Below are positions 1-9,799 of a DNA stretch of 27,701 nucleotides, one piece after another (position 1 is the stretch's first letter; each line of letters opens with the position of its first letter). The position numbers were made by a program, and so were the translations under genes. The notes under the pieces are model-generated. The model did no database searches. It was not told the DNA's origin and saw only the letters and a program-made list of their open reading frames with translations. Origin of the DNA: Chromera velia (taxonomy: Eukaryota; Sar; Chromeraceae); assembly GCA_018398765.1 (NCBI GenBank), contig JAHBMJ010005742.1, forward strand, positions 1-27,701, given 5' to 3'.

Positions 1-264
1 CTAGACTTGTTCCCTTTCTCATGCCGTCATGCCTATCTCATCCCGAATTTAGATTCATCCTCCATCACCTCACGACTGCTTGTGCCCCCTTTCGGCCGTG
101 TGGTCAGTCAACCCTCACCCCGCGTCTGGAAAGAGAACGTCAATTTTTCTCTGACCAGTGTGTGCATGTCTGCCACCTGCGTGCATGTCCCCATGTCGTC
201 TTAATTTTCTTGCACGAGTAAGTCATCCAATCCATTTTTCGAATCACTCACGTCTCTGCCTCAA

Positions 265-334
<70 letters not shown>

Positions 335-1595
335 CTGCGCCTGAAAACGCTGTGACCAGCGGCCCCTCTGCACACCCATTTGTTCTCGTGATGACACCCG
401 CAGAGAGGGAAGCGCTTGTTCGTTGCTGTTGCACAGAAAAGACACTCTCACACACAGAACACACGAAGAGAAGGAAAATAAGAAAAAAGAAGAAAAAGAG
501 GAGAAAGAAGGAGAAGAAGAAGAGACGAATTGGTTCTTCGCTTTCCCTACAGTCAGCCCCTTCAGGTCCTTTCTCTTTGGGACTGAAGGCACTGCAAGGG
601 TATGCACAGAGGGCAGCTCATCTCATCGACACACGATCCTCGCTTGACGATTCATGAAGAGTGACAATAAATGGAGGAGAGGAAAAAGGAGTAGCGTAGG
701 AGGGATGAATACCCAAAGAAATTTGTGCATGCTCTCACACTCACCATTACACTGCCAGTTGGCTTATCTACTCTCTGCTCGACACGGCCGAAAAGCCAAG
801 GCAGACACTCTTCCTGCTTCTCTTCACAATGCAGAGGACTTTCTCCATCATCTTGCGCTAAGTGCAAACCCACAAACACCGAAAATGCAAGCGGGAAAGG
901 AAAGAGGACGAGGGTAGAAAAAGGATCGCGGGAAGGGAACAGAAGGTAATTTCTGAAGGCGCCTGCAAGAAATTTCGTCGGAGTGTGATGAATTTTTCCT
1001 CTCCACTTTCTTCCTTTCCACCTCTTCCGCGTTGTTGCTGCACTCCTTACTCTCGTATCTTTCATGTATGTGTTTCCGTTTCTCCTCTTGCTCCCTTCCC
1101 TGCGCTTCCATACTTCTCACGTTCTTGCCTTCTCTTTTGTTGCGGACTTCCTTATTCTTTCCTGGTCTTTCCGTCGCTTTCAATTCGTAACATCCTCTTC
1201 CCCTCCCGTCTATTCTTCACTCTCCTTTCTTTTCTGCCTATTCCGTCTTTATTTTCAATGGCTTTTCTCGTGTTTTCTTCAGTTCTTCTGCTTTGAGCGC
1301 CTGCATTCAGAAGGAGACCAAGAACAGATATTGATCGAAGCAATCGTACATTCCACCTCGCCTTTAGCACTCCTGCTCCATAGAACGTTTCCCCCCTCGT
1401 TCGTTCTGTGGTCCTTTTCTTCTGCCTGAGCTCAATTCAAAGTCCATTCTCAACTGCTTGCGGCTTTCAACACCGGCCGCTGGTCACTCACTCACTCGAA
1501 CTAAAAAAAGACGAGCAGAGAGAGAGAGAGACAGGGAGGATAAGGAAGGGAAAGAATGTCAAGTCGATCCCCCCCCGTCCCCCCCCCCNCCCCCC
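1..1595. other. Gene-free pyrimidine-rich flank of the methyltransferase gene
   Basis: I see no convincing gene here. The plus strand is strongly C/T-rich, with a pure TC dinucleotide array at about 268-330, an AG-rich stretch at 470-530 and a C-run with one undetermined base at 1589. The open frames are low in complexity and overlap on both strands, as expected from biased composition. The right-hand part probably contains the 3' untranslated region of the minus-strand methyltransferase gene, whose stop codon is at 1596-1598. No polyadenylation signal could be assigned with confidence. Confidence 0.6.
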
Positions 1596-2436
1596 TCAGG
1601 GCATCCACCCCTCCTGCACCGACTGTCCCCCATGCCCCACACTCTCCTCCTCCTGCGCCTCCTCCTCCTGATGGTGCTGGTGGTAGGGGAACATCATCTC
1701 GTGGGAAGTCGAGGCCATCGACCCCGACCTCGCGTCCTTCCCCCCAGAGGCCGCGGGGGGCTTCCACTTCTGAACCCGCATCGCCAGAAGGTGGACCCGG
1801 AGCTGCACAGCCAGACGGGAAAGGGAAAGCACAAGGAGGAGAGGAAAATTCAAGAAATTAAGTGAGAAGATATAAAGAAAACCGCATTTCGTCTCTCCCT
1901 CCGTCTCTTCCGTCTCTTCATGCGTAATCATCCTTGTCTATCTGCCCCCATGTCTCCCTCTCTGCCTGCCTGCCTGCCTGCCTGTGTGTTTGTGTGTGCC
2001 TGTCTGACCTTCCTGGTTGTCTCGTCTGGGTGCTGGGGGAGGAGGGGGAACCCGAAGGCCTTGCACTCGTTCTCCACAGGCCCCTCCAGTTCCTCCCAAG
2101 TGTTGTCCTCAATCAGGCCCTTCACAGAGGCGTGCCAGCCTTTCGGGACCAGCTCGTCGTCCCGCACCTGCACGGGGTGGGAGGGTGGGAAATATCAAGA
2201 ATGAAATCAAGTGAGATGGCGCATGCGCTTTTCAGCTTCCACAATTGTGGAGATATGCATGCTCCCGATCGACAAGACTCTGCATTTGTCTGTGTAGACC
2301 TGCGCAGACAAGACACCCAAAGGTGTCCCTGTACTGAGCGGTCTCTCTCGTATGTGATCACTTCCTCCCTCGCTTCCTCATTTAGTTCTCGTCAGACAGA
2401 CAGATAGACAGACAGACAGATTATATCGTCTTTTCT

Positions 2437-2470
<34 letters not shown>

Positions 2471-2598
2471 TAGACAGACAGACAGACAGACAGACTATAT
2501 GTTTCTTCTTCTCCCTTCTTTTCTTCATGAACACAACAGACAAAAAGAAAGAAAGAGCAAAGACAAAAGAACAGCACCAACAATCAAACAGCGTGGGC

Positions 2599-2689
<91 letters not shown>

Positions 2690-4967
2690 NGAAAGCACAA
2701 GGAGGAGAGGAAAATTCAAGAAATTAAGTGAGAAGATATAAAGAAAACCGCATTTCGTCTCTCCCTCCGTCTCTTCCGTCTCTTCATGCGTAATCATCCT
2801 TGTCTATCTGCCCCCATGTCTCCCTCTCTGCCTGCCTGCCTGCCTGCCTGTGTGTTTGTGTGTGCCTGTCTGACCTTCCTGGTTGTCTCGTCTGGGTGCT
2901 GGGGGAGGAGGGGGAACCCGAAGGCCTTGCACTCGTTCTCCACAGGCCCCTCCAGTTCCTCCCAAGTGTTGTCCTCAATCAGGCCCTTCACAGAGGCGTG
3001 CCAGCCTTTCGGGACCAGCTCGTCGTCCCGCACCTGCACGGGGTGGGAGGGTGGGAAATATCAAGAATGAAATCAAGTGAGATGGCGCATGCGCTTTTCA
3101 GCTTCCACAATTGTGGAGATATGCATGCTCCCGATCGACAAGACTCTGCATTTGTCTGTGTAGACCTGCGCAGACAAGACACCCAAAGGTGTCCCTGTAC
3201 TGAGCGGTCTCTCTCGTATGTGATCACTTCCTCCCTCGCTTCCTCATTTAGTTCTCGTCAGACAGACAGATAGACAGACAGACAGATTATATCGTCTTTT
3301 CTGACAGACAGACAGACAGACAGACAGACAGATAGACAGACAGACAGACAGACAGACTATATGTTTCTTCTTCTCCCTTCTTTTCTTCATGGACACAATG
3401 GACAAAAAGAAAGAAAGCAACAAAGACAAAGGAACATCACGACAACTCAGACAAAGTGGGCAGGGGGCCCGAAAGGTGAGAGTTAAGCGCCTCTTGCCTC
3501 TCCACCTCCCGACAGACTTTCACGTGATCACTGGTTTGACATGCTACTCCTCTGCTGCTTCCACTCAAGACAAGAAAGAGAAGAAAAGAAAACAAGGCAA
3601 GAAAAACCAACAAAAATTAAAAATGACAACAAAACGAAAAAAAGAAAACTGCACGTGGGGACCGGCACCGTCATGTTCTTTAGACAGGGGTGGGGGGGTG
3701 GGGGGGCGTCCCTGCGGAGGGGGATTTCTTCTGATGCTGTGTCTTCGTATCTTGTCTTCACACAGACAGACAGACAGACAGACAGATAGACAGACAGACA
3801 GACAGACAGACTGACAGACTCTGACCGGCTGACTGACTGACCGAGAAGATCACAGTCCCCCCCGGCTTGACCACCCGGGCGAACTCCTTGAGGAACCCCC
3901 AGTTGGCATCCAGATACTCAGATCCCCCCACACAAGTGAGGACGTCGAACTGGTCATCCAGGAATGGGAGGGTTTCCCTCAGGTCGTGTCTGAGGAGGAC
4001 GTGGTACTTCTGGGTCCTCTGGGCCTCCCGCAGCATCGGGACGGACTGGTCCAGGCCCACTGCCGTCTTGAACTGCACCCCGGCCTCCTCGAACTCTTCT
4101 GCCATCTGCAACGAGGAGTTGAAAGACAGACAGAGAGAGGAGGGAGAGAGGAGACAGGAGAGAGAGGGAGAAAGGCGATCGAGTGACATTTGATTCATTC
4201 ATTGCCTTTCGCTCTGCTAGCAAACCACGCACCAATCGTCGTGCGTCGAAATGTAGGTGAAACGGGTAGACAGAGACAGGCGGACAGGGAGGCGAGAGCA
4301 CTGTCGGGCAGGCGTACAATTTGCACAGGCAAGCACACAGACACACAGACAAGCAAACAGGCAGACACACAGACACAGAAACAGCCCGATAAGAGGGGGT
4401 ACAAGGACGGGACAGGGCCACGAGACCAAAGAGGGGGAGGGGGAGATGAGAGCAGCAAGGAAGGGACAAGATATTAGAGACAGAAAGTAGGCAAAGAAAG
4501 GGAAGAGTATGGGAGGAATCAGAATAGGACAACGGAAGAAAAAGCAACAAAGACGGAGAAAGGAAGGAAGGAAGGAAGGAAGGAAGAAATGGAAGGGAAA
4601 AGGAAGAAAGGCAAGGAGGCTGAGAGAGGCAGGCAAGAACATAACCCAAAGAAAGAGGCAAAAAGAGAAAATGGGAAGGGAAGAGCCACGTTAGCGGGAA
4701 AGAGAATCAGTTCAAAGGTCTGACAGAGGCTGGAACATAAAATCAAAGACACACCATGCCAGTGCCGGCACAGAGGTCCAGCCACTCCATCTGGTTGGTG
4801 TTTTCGTCCTTCGGCATGAACTTCTTGAAGAGTTCCACAGTCTTGGGCACACACGAGTACCCCCACTTGATCACTTTCTCCTTGTACGTGTGGACGTTCA
4901 TGCCCCCCTCACCCACTTCGGTGTACATCGAGAGGGGGACAACCGGCTTCCTTGTCTCGGTAGCCAT
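1596..4967 (-). CDS. SAM-dependent methyltransferase, METTL27/WBSCR27-like, four exons
   Basis: This is a spliced minus-strand gene. Exons are 4967-4755, 4105-3842, 2167-2009 (or its copy 3033-2875) and 1802-1596, all phase 0 with GT-AG borders and TGCAG-type acceptors. Together they give about 280 residues. The ATG at 4967 opens MATETRKP. Glycine motif I (DLCAGTG) lies near residues 64-70 and is split from what follows by intron 1. The acidic motif II (GLDQS, Asp90) comes next. Motif IV (FDVLTCVG) is near 124-131, and VVKPGGTVIFS near 149-159. This order is that of a class I Rossmann methyltransferase. The substrate is unknown; METTL27 itself is poorly characterised. The last exon (LRVHLLAMRVQKW, then a Glu/Gln/His-rich tail) is the least certain. 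If both copies of exon 3 are real, 53 residues would be repeated. The gene is divergent from the membrane-protein gene beginning at 5778. The fold is clear; the subfamily is probable. Confidence 0.82.
1825..2530. repeat. Left copy of a ~700 bp direct duplication
   Basis: Bases 1825 to about 2530 recur at 2691 to about 3395. The copies are near-identical, including exon 3 and the CAGA tracts, until they drift apart in the last tens of bases. The second copy starts exactly one base after an N at 2690, which suggests a scaffold overlap that was not collapsed, or alleles placed in tandem. Confidence 0.85.
2009..2167 (-). other. Methyltransferase exon 3, downstream copy
   Basis: This exon has 159 bases, 53 codons, beginning VRDDELVPKGW after a GTGCAG acceptor and ending TTRK at donor GTCAGA. 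It joins in phase to exon 2 (TVIFS) and exon 4 (LRVHLL). An identical exon lies at 2875-3033, 866 bases away, inside a duplicated block. Confidence 0.7.
2391..2689. repeat. CAGA/CAGACAGATAGA tetranucleotide arrays in a methyltransferase intron
   Basis: Arrays of CAGA with scattered TAGA units occupy about 2391-2495 and 2597-2689. They recur at about 3258-3356 and 3763-3811. All lie in methyltransferase introns. On the transcribed strand they read TCTG/GTCT, in register with the GTCAGTC-type splice donor of exon 2. Confidence 0.9.
2691..3395. repeat. Right copy of the ~700 bp direct duplication
   Basis: This is the second copy of the 1825-2530 block, offset by 866 bases. Beyond about 3393 the two copies are still related (both have TTCTTCATG, ACAAAAAGAAAGAAAG and GTGGGCAG) but carry substitutions and small gaps. 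That pattern fits either a poor read end or two diverged alleles. Confidence 0.85.
2875..3033 (-). other. Methyltransferase exon 3, upstream copy
   Basis: This is an exact second copy of exon 3 with the same splice borders, 866 bases from the other. It lies to the right of the single N at 2690. It is the first copy met after exon 2 in transcription order. Whether both copies exist in the genome or one is an assembly artefact cannot be decided here. Confidence 0.6.
3842..4105 (-). other. Methyltransferase exon 2 (motifs II to V)
   Basis: This exon has 264 bases, 88 codons. The acceptor is TGCAG just before ATGGCAGAAG. It carries the second half of the Rossmann core: the acidic SAM-ribose ligand in VGLDQSVPML, the FDVLTCVG strand and the VVKPGG turn. 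The donor is GTCAGTCAGTCAG, so the splice site is the first unit of a repeat tract that continues into the intron. Confidence 0.82.
4560..4640. repeat. AAGG array in methyltransferase intron 1
   Basis: A short AAGG array (about 4560-4585) is followed by purine-rich sequence. It lies in the 649 bp first intron (4106-4754), which is otherwise made of CAGACA-like and GGGAGG-like low-complexity DNA. On the transcript this forms a long pyrimidine tract. Confidence 0.8.
4755..4967 (-). other. Methyltransferase exon 1 (start codon to motif I)
   Basis: This exon has 213 bases, 71 codons, from ATG at 4967-4965 to the donor GTGTGT just after codon 71. It encodes the N-terminal region with a conserved-looking block (HTYKEKVIKWGY) and ends inside the SAM-binding glycine loop, immediately after CAGTGM. 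No upstream in-frame ATG continues the frame convincingly, so this start is preferred. Confidence 0.8.
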
Positions 4968-5777
4968 TCTGGGAATGTGCGTTTGGACTGTCAGCAAAAA
5001 GTGAAGGAAGGAAATCGCTTTTGACACGAAGCCGCGTCAGGTTATTCTGCTCTCGGGGAAGAAAGACAGAAAAATGCTGGCCTCAGTCTGAATGTCTCTC
5101 TTGTTGCAAATCGTTCAAAGAATGACAGGAACACTTGGAACTTGATTTGAACGCTGTAAGCACAGGTTTGTATTTGCAGAGCTGAAAAGATGCTTACACA
5201 ACAATTGTGTATTGTTGTGCTGCGTTGAAAGAGGGCGCAGTGACTGAGTGACCTGCGACGGAGGATGTTGGAGATGACGTCGAATTCTGTTTCTTTCTCG
5301 TGTAGACGGCAAATGCATGCAGTTCGCGCGCGCGCGCGGGCCCCGGTCCCTCCATTTTTCGGCCCCGGGCCCTCTACGCGTGGATCGAATATTAATAATT
5401 GAAGGCCGGGGCCCGCGCTGTGACGGTGTGACAAGATCTGCATGACAGACTGACACTTCAATTGACTTTAGTGACAAGTTTAGTCAATTATAAAAGGCAG
5501 AGCTCGTTATACATCGTGACTCGTGAGCTATCTACAGTACGTTCAATGACCTGGCATGACTGGCTGGCTACGTGACGCAATTTGACAGGACAGAAAGCTT
5601 GTCGATCGACTAGCCAACGCATCCTTCGACTTTTCAGACTGACACTCGCGTAGACGGGCAGGAGGATCTGTGGTTGGATTTCTGGCCCCTTCTTCCAGAG
5701 CGGGTATCAGTCAGTTTAAATTGGCGGTCGTAACCCCATCGCTCAGAAGAGCACTCCACAGGGGGAGCTGTGAAAAA
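4968..5777. promoter_or_regulatory. Bidirectional intergenic region with GC-rich core and TATA-like box
   Basis: This is the 810 bp space between the start codons of the divergent methyltransferase and membrane-protein genes. It contains a GC-rich core at about 5322-5420 with a run of alternating GC at 5325-5338. A 9 bp inverted repeat (AATTGACT.../TAGTCAATT, about 5459-5490) abuts a TATAAAAG at 5489-5496. That box could position transcription of the plus-strand gene, about 280 bases before its ATG. Promoter function is inferred from position and motif only. Confidence 0.45.
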
Positions 5778-7889
5778 ATGGATTCCATGAAGAGGCCCAC
5801 CGTCCTCCTCCAGAAGGCAAAGAGCTTTGCTGAAAAATGGGCTGGCCTGTCTACCTCCGTCCAGTTGTTCATGATTTTTGTCAGTCGGACACCAAGTGTG
5901 TGCATGTATGCAGAGACCAGAGATATGATTCCCTCATGCCCCAGAAGAGAGCCCTTCCTTCACCATTCTTCTTGCTTCCTCAGCTCTTGTCCTTGCATGC
6001 GACCAGAGAAGAAAGTTTTCTTCAGCCTTCTTTTGCAACCTCCCCTCGCCCCTGTGGTCGCCCCTCTGCCCTCATCGACTGAATTGCACTTTGGGCCTTA
6101 TGTCTGCAGTCGATCCTCATGATCATCGGCTGGCTGTGGGGCTGTCTGGTGTGGGGGAAATTTCGGCACCGACTCATCGAGCCTCTGTACAGGAAAAGGG
6201 CAGTGGCAGACCCCATGGTGGAGTCTGGACTGCTGACGGAGAGACAGTTGCTGCTTGTTCGCTTTGTGTTCTTCGTAATCGCGATGTCTGTCTGGGGATT
6301 TCTTGCGACTCACCCTCCCTTGTTCGGTCGGTTGGTCGGTCGGTCGGTCAGTCAGTCAGTCAGTCAGTCAGTCAGTCTCGCGATACATTGCTGTGTCAGT
6401 CGGTCATCCACTACGTCGTACTAACTTCTTCGTTCATTTATACTTTCACTTGGTCGGCCAGTCATCCAGTGAGTGAGTGAGTGAGTGAGTGAGTGAGTGA
6501 GTGAGTGAGTGAGTGAATGAATGAATGAATGAATGAATGAATGAGTGAGTGAGTGAATGAGTGAGTGAGTGAGTGAGTGAGTCAGTGTGTGTGTGAGCGA
6601 GTGAGTGAGTGAGTAAATGAGTGAATGAATGAGTGAGTGTGTGAGTCAGTAAGCACTCATGCACTCGCAGTCTCTTGCTCACTTGGACAGTCCCAATACT
6701 CCGTCGGACTTCCTCTTTTCTCTCTTTGCTTCTGTGGTTTCTCTTTGGGTTCTTTATTTGGTTTTTATTTGTCTTTGTGTTTCCTTCGCTCCCTCGCCCG
6801 TTGTCTTCGTTTCTCTGTCTTGACGCTCTGACTTTCTGTCTCTTTTTTCCTTCCTTCTTTGGTTTGACCCCTGCAGAACCCGTGTTCGACCTGTTTGACT
6901 TCTACACAATTTGGAATTACGGAATTTTGACGGTCTACTTCGGTCTGATGTCCTTCTACGGGGCGTGTCGGCTTTTTTGGGTGAAGGGACGAATGGAGTC
7001 TCCTCAGTGGCGCTCCGTCCGAATGGTCTTGTGGGAGCTTTTTCAACAACAACTGCCGTGTTCGGCAGTCGTGGCGCTGGTGTTTTGGGTTCTTGTCTTT
7101 CCCAATTTGCCCAACAGTCACAAGCCTGAATTTGTACGGTACGGAAGTTTGAATCAGCATGGCACAAATTTCCTCATGATGCTTTTTGAATTCTTCGCCA
7201 ACGATCTGCCGGTGTATTTTGCACACTCGGTTCTTCTTCTCTCCGTGTCGTGTCTCTATCTCTGGTATGGTGTGGCTGTTTTTGGAGCCATTCCGTCGAT
7301 GCCTCATTTGAATTTGACCAGGGAGACGGCCATTGTTGAACTTGTGTGTGTTCTCCTTTTCCATCTGGCCCTCTGTTTGGTCTTTGACCGTCTCTCCGTG
7401 TGGAAATTCTCCCGGCTGTTTCCAAAACCCAAATACATCGAAATCGGGGTGGGCTTGGAAGCAAAGGAATTCGGAGTAGATGCCAGGGGGGGGAAGGGAG
7501 GGGAGAAAACCGGTTTGTTGCCAGGTGGAGGTGCTTCGGTGGGTGGAAGCAGTTACGGCAGCACTGGAAGTGGAGGGCAGGATGTGGATGGGGATGTGGT
7601 GGGTTCCTCCGTCGTCTCTCGGGGTGGAGGGGCAGGGGGTGGAGTGAGCAGGAGAAACAGTGCAGAGGGAAGTCGGGGAAGAGAGGGGGAGAAGGAGAAA
7701 GGCGGGGGAAAGAAAGCAAAGCAAAAACCTGGAGGACCGAGAAAGTCTGGTGGTGGTGGGACAGGCACGATGACACCCAGCTCAGCCACCACCAACACCG
7801 GGTCGCTTCCCGTCTCTGCAGGGACGCGTTCCCAAGTGAGCATGAACAGACACTCCTCCAACGGATGGGCACATGAGCCGAGAGGGTAA
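5778..7889 (+). CDS. Multi-pass membrane protein resembling FAR-17a/AIG1 family, three exons
   Basis: Exons are 5778-5879, 6110-6326 and 6877-7889, with GT-AG introns (phases 0 and 1). They give 1332 bases, 443 residues. The ATG at 5778 (MDSMKRP) is the first ATG in this frame after the GTG-opened frame at 5670. Hydrophobic segments lie near residues 26-46, 82-100, 118-140, 166-184, 217-243 and 257-276. The block FYTIWNYGILTVYFG, a FWVLVFP turn and LNQHGTNFLMMLFEF follow in the order seen in AIG1/ADTRP-type proteins. In those animal proteins a Thr and a His act in hydrolysis of fatty-acid esters of hydroxy fatty acids. Candidate residues here are Thr117 or Thr125 and His201. Residues after about 295 form a Gly/Ser/Lys-rich tail, probably disordered and cytosolic, longer than usual for the family. 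Exon structure is strong; the family call is from memory of motifs and is moderate. Confidence 0.75.
6327..6876 (+). repeat. Intron 2 of the membrane-protein gene, filled with GTCG/GTCA and GAGT arrays
   Basis: The intron starts GTCGGTTGGTCGG, passes into GTCAGTCAG repeats (to about 6375), then into a long GAGT/GAAT array at about 6468-6650. It ends in a pyrimidine-rich tract and CCCTGCAG. The open frames seen on both strands of the array are by-products of the 4 bp periodicity. Confidence 0.85.
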
Positions 7890-8568
7890 CTTGAGGATGA
7901 ATGAATTTGCATGCAGACTGAGGGTGGGACACTAAGGAGAGCACTTCAAGTGAATGTTGAATTCATGCGCCATGCTATTTCAATTTGTCGAAAACGTAGA
8001 CACAGGGAGGAAATCAGAATGTTTCCAAGAGAGGATCGCCGGTCGGGTCCGTCGGGAAGCGAGTGGAATCAGGGGAACGTTAAAAGGAGCTAGAAAAGGA
8101 GCAGAGGCCGGAGTCGCCGGACCCTTAGAGAGGTCTTCAGTCGTGACTACATTTATGTTTTATACATACCGTTTCGGCCTTTCTCCTATAAAATTGGGCG
8201 TTAAAAATCGGGATTCCCGGATTTTAACGCCGAATTTTCAAAATTGGACGTTCCCATGATGAATGATTGATTTGATTGATTGATTGATACGTTCCGCCCT
8301 AGAATGAAATACAAAGAGTTCTAGAAAGAGCTGAAGTTTAAAATTTTGTATACAATTAAGCTAAATCTAAGCCGTTTAATCTAATTAAAACTAGAAGTAA
8401 AGGTAATTTTATTAAGCTTTTTTTCTTTTTAAGTTATACATCGGGGGATCGAAAACTTCATAAAACTTCCGAAAAAGTTAAGGAAGAATAATTAAAAAAT
8501 TGGGACCATCCATTTTTTTAATAGTGGCAATTCCCAGTTTCTGTAGTAGCTTACTTACTTAATTGTGG
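7890..8568. other. 3' flank of the membrane-protein gene and transition to AT-rich DNA
   Basis: I see no gene here. The first ~230 bases retain the composition of the gene and probably include its 3' untranslated region. From about 8130 the sequence becomes AT-rich. There is an imperfect hairpin at 8197-8231 (GGCGTTAAAAATC paired with GGATTTTAACGCC) flanked by two copies of AAAATTGGRCGTT, and a short GATT array near 8262-8290. Confidence 0.6.
8197..8231. repeat. AT-rich hairpin
   Basis: The inverted repeat GGCGTTAAAAATC...GGATTTTAACGCC has one offset and a GGGATTCCC-like centre. Direct copies of AAAATTGGRCGTT lie just before and after it. It may be the end of an old repeat element. Confidence 0.6.
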
Positions 8569-8572
8569 TTAA

Positions 8573-9790
8573 GCCTAGGGTTGGACACTAAAGTTTTAAA
8601 GTTTTTTTTTGTTAAAGTTTTTTTTTTGCCCTTTAGACTTTATTTTAAAAAAATATTTTTCAATCAGTTTTTGAGTAGAGTGTTAATTAAGTCAGTCATA
8701 AGTTAGACTCATAACTAAACTAATCAACTAGCCTACATAGAAGATGGCACAAGCTTAGTCTCTTTAAGTTGAAATTTATGTTCACATTGAAAACAATCAT
8801 CAGCGAGATCGATCAGATCTAGCATCAGAAGAAAAGTGATCAGATGACATCACGGATCAAAAGTTCGGATGTACTTGCACTGGGAAGTAAACACTTGCAA
8901 TGATTAGAATCAATGGATTTCAGATCAGGTATGCAACGCAGGAATTCCCTTTCATCCAGCGACTTGACTCAAGAACGCGCCTAAGAACGCACATAAAGAA
9001 AGTCTATGTATGAAGCCATCAAGAGATCGAATTCAAAAATCATATACATAGAAAGAAGAGAGGGAGGGAAGCCGAAGGGGCTGATGGCGCTGAGGAACCT
9101 AGTAAGGAACATGAAAACGGTATAGTCTGCCTCGAACTAGGGCTGGTTGAGGGCATTTTTACATCATCTGGAACCCGGGTTTTCTCTTCTGTGTACCTAG
9201 TAGCCAAAAACGAGAAATTGACGGTCCGAGTGGTGAGACACATTCGAGACAAAGAGAAGGGTACAGAGGACTTGGAGTTTTTTCAGCACTTTGGGGCTGC
9301 CGAGTGGGTAGAAGACTTTGAATTGGTAAATATCAAAGATTTTGCGCCAACGTTGGCATACATCGAGAAGAGACCCAGGGGAGTAGTAGTTGCAAGCAGC
9401 CGCTACCATCTGTTAGGAGAAGTGATTGTTGGAAAAAAAGAAGTAGATTTCTTGGAGAAGGATCCCACAGGACCAAAGTTACCGGTTGTTTGAATTTATA
9501 TTAACGTTGTTTCTAAAAAGTTTTGTGAGAATTGTAATTAATATAGTAATGCATTACATACATCATTTTTAAATTTAAAAAACTTGTGCATAACTATAGT
9601 ATATCTAGTAATTTATAAAGCATCAACTTTGTCTGGAATAATATAAATGAAACCAACTTCTCTAGCAATGTCTTTTAAATGAGCTTTTGCATGTCTGGTT
9701 GCATCTTTACTTTTAAAGTTTTAAAGTTAAAGTTTAAAGTTTTGCAAGCAAACTATATTATAAAAAAAACTTTAGTGTCCAACCCTAGGG
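8573..9790. mobile_element. piggyBac-like non-autonomous element with TTAA target duplication
   Basis: The element is 1218 bp with terminal inverted repeats. The left end is GCCTAGGGTTGGACACTAAAG; the right end read inwards is CCCTAGGGTTGGACACTAAAG. Only the first base differs and matching continues through TTTT. TTAA stands on both sides (8569-8572 and 9791-9794). TTAA duplication plus CCCTAG-type ends is the hallmark of piggyBac-superfamily elements. The interior is only ~1.2 kb and has no ~600-residue DDD transposase that I can see. It carries one open frame (9014-9493). AAAGTTTTAAAG-type subterminal repeats lie just inside both ends. Boundaries are secure; superfamily assignment is strong but rests on ends only. 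Confidence 0.75.
9014..9493 (+). CDS. Unidentified 160-codon frame inside the piggyBac-like element
   Basis: The frame is open from just after a TGA at 9011 to the stop after codon PVV at 9493, with no ATG near its start. The N-terminal part is Arg/Lys then Glu-rich (GADGAEEPSKEHENG). It is followed by what looks like a compact beta-rich domain (VCLELGLVEGIF, LTVRVVRHIRDKEKG, WVEDFELVNIKDF, GVVVASSRYHLLGEV). Codon use and residue make-up look protein-like, unlike the AT-rich flanks. I do not recognise the family; a BAH-like or other small chromatin-type fold is a guess. It may be a 3' exon, or a captured host fragment carried by the element. Confidence 0.4.
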   Translation, partial: SHQEIEFKNHIHRKKRGREAEGADGAEEPSKEHENGIVCLELGLVEGIFTSSGTRVFSSVYLVAKNEKLTVRVVRHIRDKEKGTEDLEFFQHFGAAEWVEDFELVNIKDFAPTLAYIEKRPRGVVVASSRYHLLGEVIVGKKEVDFLEKDPTGPKLPVV

Positions 9791-9799
9791 TTAAGCCTA

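Noticed and set aside
268-607. Arg/Glu-rich minus-strand frame of 119 codons
   Set aside because: It is a direct reading of a TC dinucleotide array and A-rich sequence; no domain or splice support.
652-1065. 137-codon minus-strand frame downstream of the methyltransferase gene
   Set aside because: It overlaps frames on the other strand, has no recognisable motif, and lies in biased pyrimidine-rich DNA likely to be untranslated.
1934-2407. 157-codon plus-strand frame, present twice
   Set aside because: It is the opposite-strand shadow of methyltransferase exon 3 and its introns; the minus strand shows splice sites and a continuous methyltransferase fold.
2392-2797. Cys/Leu/Ser-rich repeated frames (CLSV repeats)
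   Set aside because: They are artefacts of the CAGA tetranucleotide array, which is open in several frames.
6765-7944. Long minus-strand frames of 319 and 256 codons
   Set aside because: They are shadows of the last exon of the membrane-protein gene, which has spliced, family-like plus-strand coding.
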